Translations under genes and position numbers: made by a program
In this document: positions 6,581 through 10,433 of the stretch, in pieces
How the letters are laid out: each line of letters opens with the position of its first letter
Numbering within the stretch: position 1 is the first letter of the stretch
From: Halieaceae bacterium UBA4452
GTDB taxonomy: Bacteria > Pseudomonadota > Gammaproteobacteria > Pseudomonadales > Halieaceae
Assembly (NCBI GenBank): GCA_002389505.1
Contig: DGPA01000025.1
Span: forward strand, 1 to 10,433
DNA length: 10,433 nt
Direction of reading: 5' to 3'
Notes under the pieces: model-generated
What the model was told of the DNA's origin: nothing
The model's database searches: none
Seen by the model: only the letters and a program-made list of their open reading frames with translations

Positions 6581-6598
6581 AAACAATCAACATTGTTT
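6581..6598. promoter_or_regulatory. Perfect 7-bp palindrome upstream of receptor gene
   Basis: AAACAAT and ATTGTTT flank a 4-base spacer (CAAC), 112-129 bases upstream of the receptor ATG. An 18-bp palindrome of this size fits a dimeric repressor or activator operator. No adjacent regulator gene identifies the binder, and I did not find a convincing -35/-10 pair that fixes its position relative to a promoter. Confidence 0.4.
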
Positions 6599-6709
6599 GT
6601 AATCCCCTCGCAGTTGTGCGACCATTCCCGAGGAGTACAGCTCTGCAAGACAAAACAGCTCCCAGCTCGGTAAAGAGCGGACGCGTAATAATACTAAGGA
6701 GATCCAGCT

Positions 6710-8950
6710 ATGCGACTGAATAAACACCCCAGTTTCCCCGTGAATAAAAGGTATACATCGTTGGCGGCTGCAGTAGCCACGGCCAGTGTGTTTGGCGGCT
6801 TACCTCAGGTATCCCTTGGACAAGAATCAGCAAGCCTCATTGAAGAGGTGGTGGTGACCGCGAGAAAGCGCGAAGAATCGCTGCAGAATGTTCCAGTTGC
6901 TGTGACCGCACTGTCGCCGACTCAAATAGAACAAAGCGGTGTGCAAACCCTCATTGATGTCGCCAAATTAGTACCAAACGTTGAGCTACACCAAGTGACA
7001 CAGTCGGGAGCGGCGCTTGGTGCTTCCATTCGGGGTATGGCCTTTGATGACCTAGAAAAGAGTTACGAGCCTACCGTGGGTATCTCCGTCGATGGCGTGT
7101 TTATGGCCTCAAACGCAGGTGCTGTTGTCGATTTCTTTGACATAGAGGGTGTAGAGGTCTTGCGAGGACCCCAGGGCACACTTTTTGGTCGTAACACCAT
7201 TGCGGGTGTTGTAAACATCAAGCGAACGCAGCCTACAGGTGAGTTTGGTGTGAAGCTTGAGGGAACGTTTGCAGACCACGATCGTCAAGACCTTAAAGGC
7301 GTTGTCAATGTGCCTCTCGGTGAGAAGGGAGGGGTCAAATTTTCATATCGCGATCTAGAGATGGACTCTCATCTTTACAACACCACCAATAATGAGCGGC
7401 CTTACAACCGTGACTCTCAGGTTTGGAGTGCTGCTATTCGCTATGACTTCACTGACAATTTAACGGCCACACTCACCTATGACGACTACGAGCACTGGAC
7501 TCAACCTCCCGATGTCGTGGCTTCAGGCACCACCGACAGTGTCTTCTGTTCCCTAGCTGGCTTGGGTTTGCCCTTTGGTGGCGCCTGTAACGAAAATTCT
7601 GCCGCGCTTTCCGAGGAGAATGGCTATAAAACCTCCAACGCCTCTGAGCAGATCCGCAGCTTCATGTGGGGTGATAACTTAACCCTGAATGCACAGTACT
7701 CAGGTGATGGTTTTGACGTTAAGTACATCTTCGGAAGAATGGCCTTTGAAGAGGAGGCTTACTTCAATTCCTGGGGTGCTCCCCAACCGCTGTTCGAAGT
7801 GCTTCGTCAGCAAGATTATGAGCAAAACTCTCACGAGTTGCAGTTCCTGTCTGACTGGGATGGCTCTCTTAACGTCGTTGCCGGGGTCTATTATCTTGAG
7901 ACGGAAGCCTTCATTACTTCCGGTCCCCGCTCCAACTTCCAAACCACGCAGGATGCCGATGCACTGGCCCTGTTTGGCGAACTTAACTATGCCATCAATG
8001 ATCTTTGGACAGTGACGGCGGGCCTACGTTGGACTGACGAGAACAAAGATTTGGATAACCGGCAGTATGCGAGCTCTCCCGATCGGCTAGCTGGGGCACC
8101 TATCGCCAATCAGCTTACACCGAGCTACGAAGACTCGAATGTCACTTACCGATTTGTGTTGCAGCGTGAGCTGGATGTGGGCATGGCCTATTTGTCTTAC
8201 GCAACGGGCTACCGCGCCGGCGGTTTTAATAGCCGGGGCAACAATGAGGCTACGGTTGGTCCTTACGATCCCGAGGAAGTGGGTAGCTGGGAATTGGGTA
8301 TTCGTACGCAGCCCACCGATCGATTGCAGCTAAACCTGACCGGGTTCTATGCCACTTATGAAGATAAGCAGCAGTTTGTGGTTACGGACGGTTCGCAGTG
8401 TGGCCAAGATGCAACGCAAACTTGCACGTTCATTCGCAACGCCGCAGAGACCACCAACCAAGGCATTGAATTCGAAGGAGTTTGGGTGCCCACGGATAGT
8501 CTGAATATCAGAGCTACCTACGGTTATCTCGATACCGAGTTCGATAAGTATGACTTCGGTGGTGTTGATATTTCTGACCAAGCTCAGGTGATTTATGCGC
8601 CAGAGCATACCTTGAGCCTGATGGCAGACCACACGTCATCGGTACTTGGTGGCACACTGGTTCTATCAGGAACCTGGAGCTACCGGAGCGACCTCTGGGG
8701 CGCTGCGGAATTCGCCTTCTACAACTACGATACAGGTCCTGACATCAATATTGATTCCCACGATCAGCTCGACCTGAGCGCTACTTATCTTCGTGACCTA
8801 CCACAAGGTACACTGAAGTTAATGGTCTACGGCACTGATGTTCTCGAGGGTGACGGCCGCATTGCACGAGCCTATGATGCGGGCGCCTTCGCATGGCAGG
8901 AGCTAGTACCAGGCCGTCAGGTGGGTGTGACTATCGGATACGAGTTCTGA
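6710..8950 (+). CDS. TonB-dependent outer-membrane receptor
   Basis: This is an outer-membrane beta-barrel that takes up a scarce or large substrate using TonB/ExbBD energy. The 746 residues are normal for the family. A signal peptide (basic start, then an Ala-rich core, cleavage near residue 37-39) is followed by a TonB box, EEVVVTARK at 45-53. The plug domain, about 55-175, has the hallmark VEVLRGPQGTLFGRN (148-162) and GVVNI (166-170). The barrel follows, with YLSYATGYRAGGFNSRG (494-510) and a C-terminal strand VTIGYEF ending in Phe, the BAM recognition residue. Two close Cys pairs (280/293 and 564/572) probably close loops. The ATG has an excellent ribosome site, TAAGGAG at 6695-6701, eight bases away. 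It has no N-terminal signalling extension, so it is not a FecA/sigma-regulator type. The substrate is unknown; no siderophore, vitamin or polysaccharide genes are adjacent. A strong terminator follows, so it is probably a single-gene unit. Confidence 0.95.
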   Translation: MRLNKHPSFPVNKRYTSLAAAVATASVFGGLPQVSLGQESASLIEEVVVTARKREESLQNVPVAVTALSPTQIEQSGVQTLIDVAKLVPNVELHQVTQSGAALGASIRGMAFDDLEKSYEPTVGISVDGVFMASNAGAVVDFFDIEGVEVLRGPQGTLFGRNTIAGVVNIKRTQPTGEFGVKLEGTFADHDRQDLKGVVNVPLGEKGGVKFSYRDLEMDSHLYNTTNNERPYNRDSQVWSAAIRYDFTDNLTATLTYDDYEHWTQPPDVVASGTTDSVFCSLAGLGLPFGGACNENSAALSEENGYKTSNASEQIRSFMWGDNLTLNAQYSGDGFDVKYIFGRMAFEEEAYFNSWGAPQPLFEVLRQQDYEQNSHELQFLSDWDGSLNVVAGVYYLETEAFITSGPRSNFQTTQDADALALFGELNYAINDLWTVTAGLRWTDENKDLDNRQYASSPDRLAGAPIANQLTPSYEDSNVTYRFVLQRELDVGMAYLSYATGYRAGGFNSRGNNEATVGPYDPEEVGSWELGIRTQPTDRLQLNLTGFYATYEDKQQFVVTDGSQCGQDATQTCTFIRNAAETTNQGIEFEGVWVPTDSLNIRATYGYLDTEFDKYDFGGVDISDQAQVIYAPEHTLSLMADHTSSVLGGTLVLSGTWSYRSDLWGAAEFAFYNYDTGPDINIDSHDQLDLSATYLRDLPQGTLKLMVYGTDVLEGDGRIARAYDAGAFAWQELVPGRQVGVTIGYEF

Positions 8951-8967
8951 GGCTCAAGTGTTGTAAG

Positions 8968-8994
8968 AAGCCACCTTCGGGTGGCTTTTTTTTT
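8968..8994 (+). terminator. Intrinsic terminator of receptor gene
   Basis: AAGCCACC and GGTGGCTT form a perfect 8-bp stem with a stable TTCG tetraloop, followed by an unbroken run of nine T (the stem's last two included). It begins 18 bases after the receptor stop codon. Textbook rho-independent geometry on the plus strand. Confidence 0.95.
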
Positions 8995-9065
8995 GCAAAA
9001 ACTATTGACGGTCGACACGTAGCCCTCCGGGGGGTACCGACACATTAACGGGCCGATTACAGTAG

Positions 9066-9285
9066 CATCTGCCAACGCATACCTTTACCCGACCCCGCTT
9101 TCCTCCAGAAATCGTCAGCTGCGCGGTGTGGCTCTGCTATCGATTCTATCTCAGCCATCGAGATATCAAAGATCTCCTCGCTGAGCGTGGCACCACTGTC
9201 AGCCACAAGGCGATACGCCTCCAGTCTGTAACATGCGGCGCTCCACGCTCGAAAATTGAAGCTTCAGCACCGAGGCTAATGGTCG
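9066..9285 (+). pseudogene. Remnant of an IS6-like transposase
   Basis: In the frame entered after a stop at 9063, the translation reads RFPPEIVSCAVWLCYRFYLS then HRDIKDLLAERGTTVSHKAIR (about 9090-9218). This resembles the N-terminal helix-turn-helix region of IS6-family transposases (pattern RFPPEII..AVWLY.RF.LS.RDVE.LLAERG..VS...IR). The match then moves to another frame, where ARKLKLQHRG (9247-9276) resembles the following ARKLKRRHRG segment, with stops at 9229 and 9277. The DDE catalytic core is absent. I could not identify terminal inverted repeats. It is a decayed insertion-sequence fragment between the receptor and nitrilase genes, a sign of past insertion. The 64-residue frame starting at GTG 9126 is not a functional gene. 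Confidence 0.75.
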
Positions 9286-9328
9286 TCTGTGGGTCTCCCA
9301 GCCATGACCGGTGGGGATGATCCGTTAG

Positions 9329-10282
9329 CTAGTCGATATACTCAACGGTCGCCTTAACCCGGCGGTCGACTACCAGCTTTAGAATTTCCGGGCGGGCGTA
9401 GTGACCGGTACCGTCCAACCATACTTTCGCGCCATGAATTTCATCGAGATCTACCTCGGCCGCCAGCAGTATCTCTTCGCTGCCGGTATGCGGTCCCGCC
9501 ACACTGGGCGCGAAGGGGTGAATGATGGCACTCCAACCGCCCCCGGTTGTCAGGAATTCCTGCGGGCCTGCCTCTTTCTCAAGAAAATCGAGCGTACCCT
9601 GATCGACAGGGCTGGCAGCCGACACCACAAAGCTTCCACCCGTAAACGCATGGTTGCGCATCATGGCCTCTATTTGCAGATCGGCAAGAGTTTCGAAGCC
9701 CGCCATGGTCGACAGGCTCGGCCAAAGCGCGGCGTGTACTTCAGCTTGAAGATCGATCATCGATTGACGCGCCAAGTTCATCGTGTGCTCCCAGCAGCAT
9801 AATGCGCTTACTCGACCCACCGGCATCTGCGGTGCAATCAGGGTAGAACCGTCGCCCTGCCCCCAGATGTAGCGCTCGGCGTAGGTCGGCTGCAGTTTTC
9901 GATGCACGCCCACAACGCCCTCTTCCGGGGTAATGAAAATGGCGCTGTTATGACAGGTGCGGCCCTCGACGCGGCGTTCACTGGCGCCCATGACGACGGA
10001 AACATTTGCATCACGACAGGCCGCTACTAGCAGCGCGACCTCAGGGCCGTCCACAGTGACAGATTCCTGCTGATAACGGGTGTTCAAGCTCGTTTGCAGC
10101 AGTGGCGCATAGCAGTTGATCCAGTAGGGAAACCCCGGCAGAAACACCTCGGGGAAGACCACCAGGTTCACCTCTTCGCGTCCCGCTTTTTTGATCCATT
10201 CGACGGCTTTCTCCGCACTGGCCATTGCATCCATAAATACCGGTGCCACGTGGGCGGCAGCAAGTTTTACCTGTCTAGTCAT
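9329..10282 (-). CDS. Nitrilase (carbon-nitrogen hydrolase)
   Basis: It hydrolyses an organic nitrile to the carboxylic acid and ammonia in the cytoplasm. The 317-residue protein has the catalytic triad in family context: E45 in FPEVFLPGFPYW (43-54), K129 in HRKLQPTYAER (127-137), and C163 in ALCCWEH (160-166). WGQGDGS (140-146) also fits true nitrilases; together the CWEH and WGxGDGS contexts favour nitrilase over amidase or beta-ureidopropionase branches. Such enzymes form helical homo-oligomers. The substrate cannot be read from the sequence: aliphatic, aryl-aceto- and cyanide-type members share these motifs. The usual MPTxxER is QPTYAER here, and the region after CWEH (MNLARQSMIDLQ) differs from the common xMPLxR form. 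The ATG follows a G-rich ribosome site (GGGGGGTG) by a few bases. It shares a 24-bp upstream motif with the malonate operon. Confidence 0.92.
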   Translation of the reverse strand: MTRQVKLAAAHVAPVFMDAMASAEKAVEWIKKAGREEVNLVVFPEVFLPGFPYWINCYAPLLQTSLNTRYQQESVTVDGPEVALLVAACRDANVSVVMGASERRVEGRTCHNSAIFITPEEGVVGVHRKLQPTYAERYIWGQGDGSTLIAPQMPVGRVSALCCWEHTMNLARQSMIDLQAEVHAALWPSLSTMAGFETLADLQIEAMMRNHAFTGGSFVVSAASPVDQGTLDFLEKEAGPQEFLTTGGGWSAIIHPFAPSVAGPHTGSEEILLAAEVDLDEIHGAKVWLDGTGHYARPEILKLVVDRRVKATVEYID

Positions 10283-10433
10283 GAGACACCCCCCAGCGGG
10301 TATAAAGCCGTTGATTAATAGTCGAGTGATATGGGTTAGATTGACAGCTTTTTTTCGGTATGCGTTTACTGCAGACTACCACCATAACAGCCATGCAAAG
10401 CATCAAGAGAGGGTGTCTACTCTCAATAGGGCC
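10283..10433 (-). promoter_or_regulatory. Upstream region of nitrilase gene
   Basis: No gene lies between the nitrilase start and the window edge. A G-rich ribosome site sits directly before the ATG, and the region is moderately AT-rich (TATTAA and TTTTTTT tracts), as expected of a promoter, but I found no -35/-10 pair of good spacing. The 24-bp motif annotated separately lies at its far end. Confidence 0.4.
10409..10432. promoter_or_regulatory. 24-bp motif upstream of nitrilase, shared with madL upstream region
   Basis: It is the second copy of the sequence at 3714-3737 (22 of 24 identical). Here the left part is an imperfect palindrome, GAG-N-GT-N4-AC-N-CTC (10409-10424), with core TGTCTACT (10414-10421) fitting the GntR/FadR operator consensus yGTM-N0-1-KACy. 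It lies 127-150 bases upstream of the nitrilase ATG. Because the window ends one base later, I cannot see whether the similarity continues, which would favour a dispersed repeat over an operator. Confidence 0.4.

Noticed and set aside
9126..9320. 64-residue frame as an intact small gene
   Set aside because: It starts within the transposase-like similarity and crosses the point where the similarity changes frame; it is part of the relic.

Overview
The window reads as a chromosomal accessory region of a Gram-negative bacterium. The base composition is close to balanced, and an outer-membrane TonB-dependent receptor, a soluble hybrid histidine kinase and a MadLM/MatB malonate module are present. 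A marine gammaproteobacterium (Cellvibrionales/Halieaceae-like) is a reasonable guess from the style of the receptor and kinase, but no rRNA or other marker confirms it.

Layout. (1) 3-704 (+): the 3' part of a membrane-anchored GGDEF diguanylate cyclase whose start lies before the window. (2) 705-971: a gene-free gap where the cyclase and the malonate operon converge. (3) 3648-972 (-): a compact operon madL-madM-matB, coding for a two-component malonate carrier followed by malonyl-CoA synthetase. It imports malonate and activates it to malonyl-CoA. No malonyl-CoA decarboxylase is in the window. (4) 3649-3865: the intergenic leader of this operon, with a perfect 8-bp inverted repeat, a 24-bp motif that recurs at the far end of the window, and two 15-bp direct repeats spaced exactly 22 bp apart. 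(5) 5746-3866 (-): a GAF/HisKA/HATPase/REC hybrid histidine kinase. (6) 6099-5817: a second, decayed copy of madL with its leader. It has lost 59 codons in frame and its original stop codon. The kinase therefore sits between two direct repeats of madL, and a well-formed promoter-like sequence precedes the decayed copy. (7) 6139-6709: about 570 bases with no recognisable gene, holding a 7-bp palindrome upstream of the next gene. (8) 6710-8950 (+): a complete TonB-dependent receptor followed by a strong intrinsic terminator. (9) 9066-9285 (+): a frameshifted remnant of an IS6-like transposase. (10) 10282-9329 (-): a nitrilase with all catalytic residues.

How the parts may connect. The malonate operon is coherent by itself. 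The 24-bp sequence upstream of madL and upstream of the nitrilase contains a GntR/FadR-type half-site pair. GntR-family regulators commonly control malonate genes, so shared control of the nitrilase and malonate uptake is a testable idea, not a conclusion. The most unusual structure is the madL duplication around the histidine kinase. It looks like an event in which a copied malonate promoter and leader, with a deleted madL, now lies directly upstream of a sensor kinase gene. I see no clear evidence of a wholly new multi-gene system.
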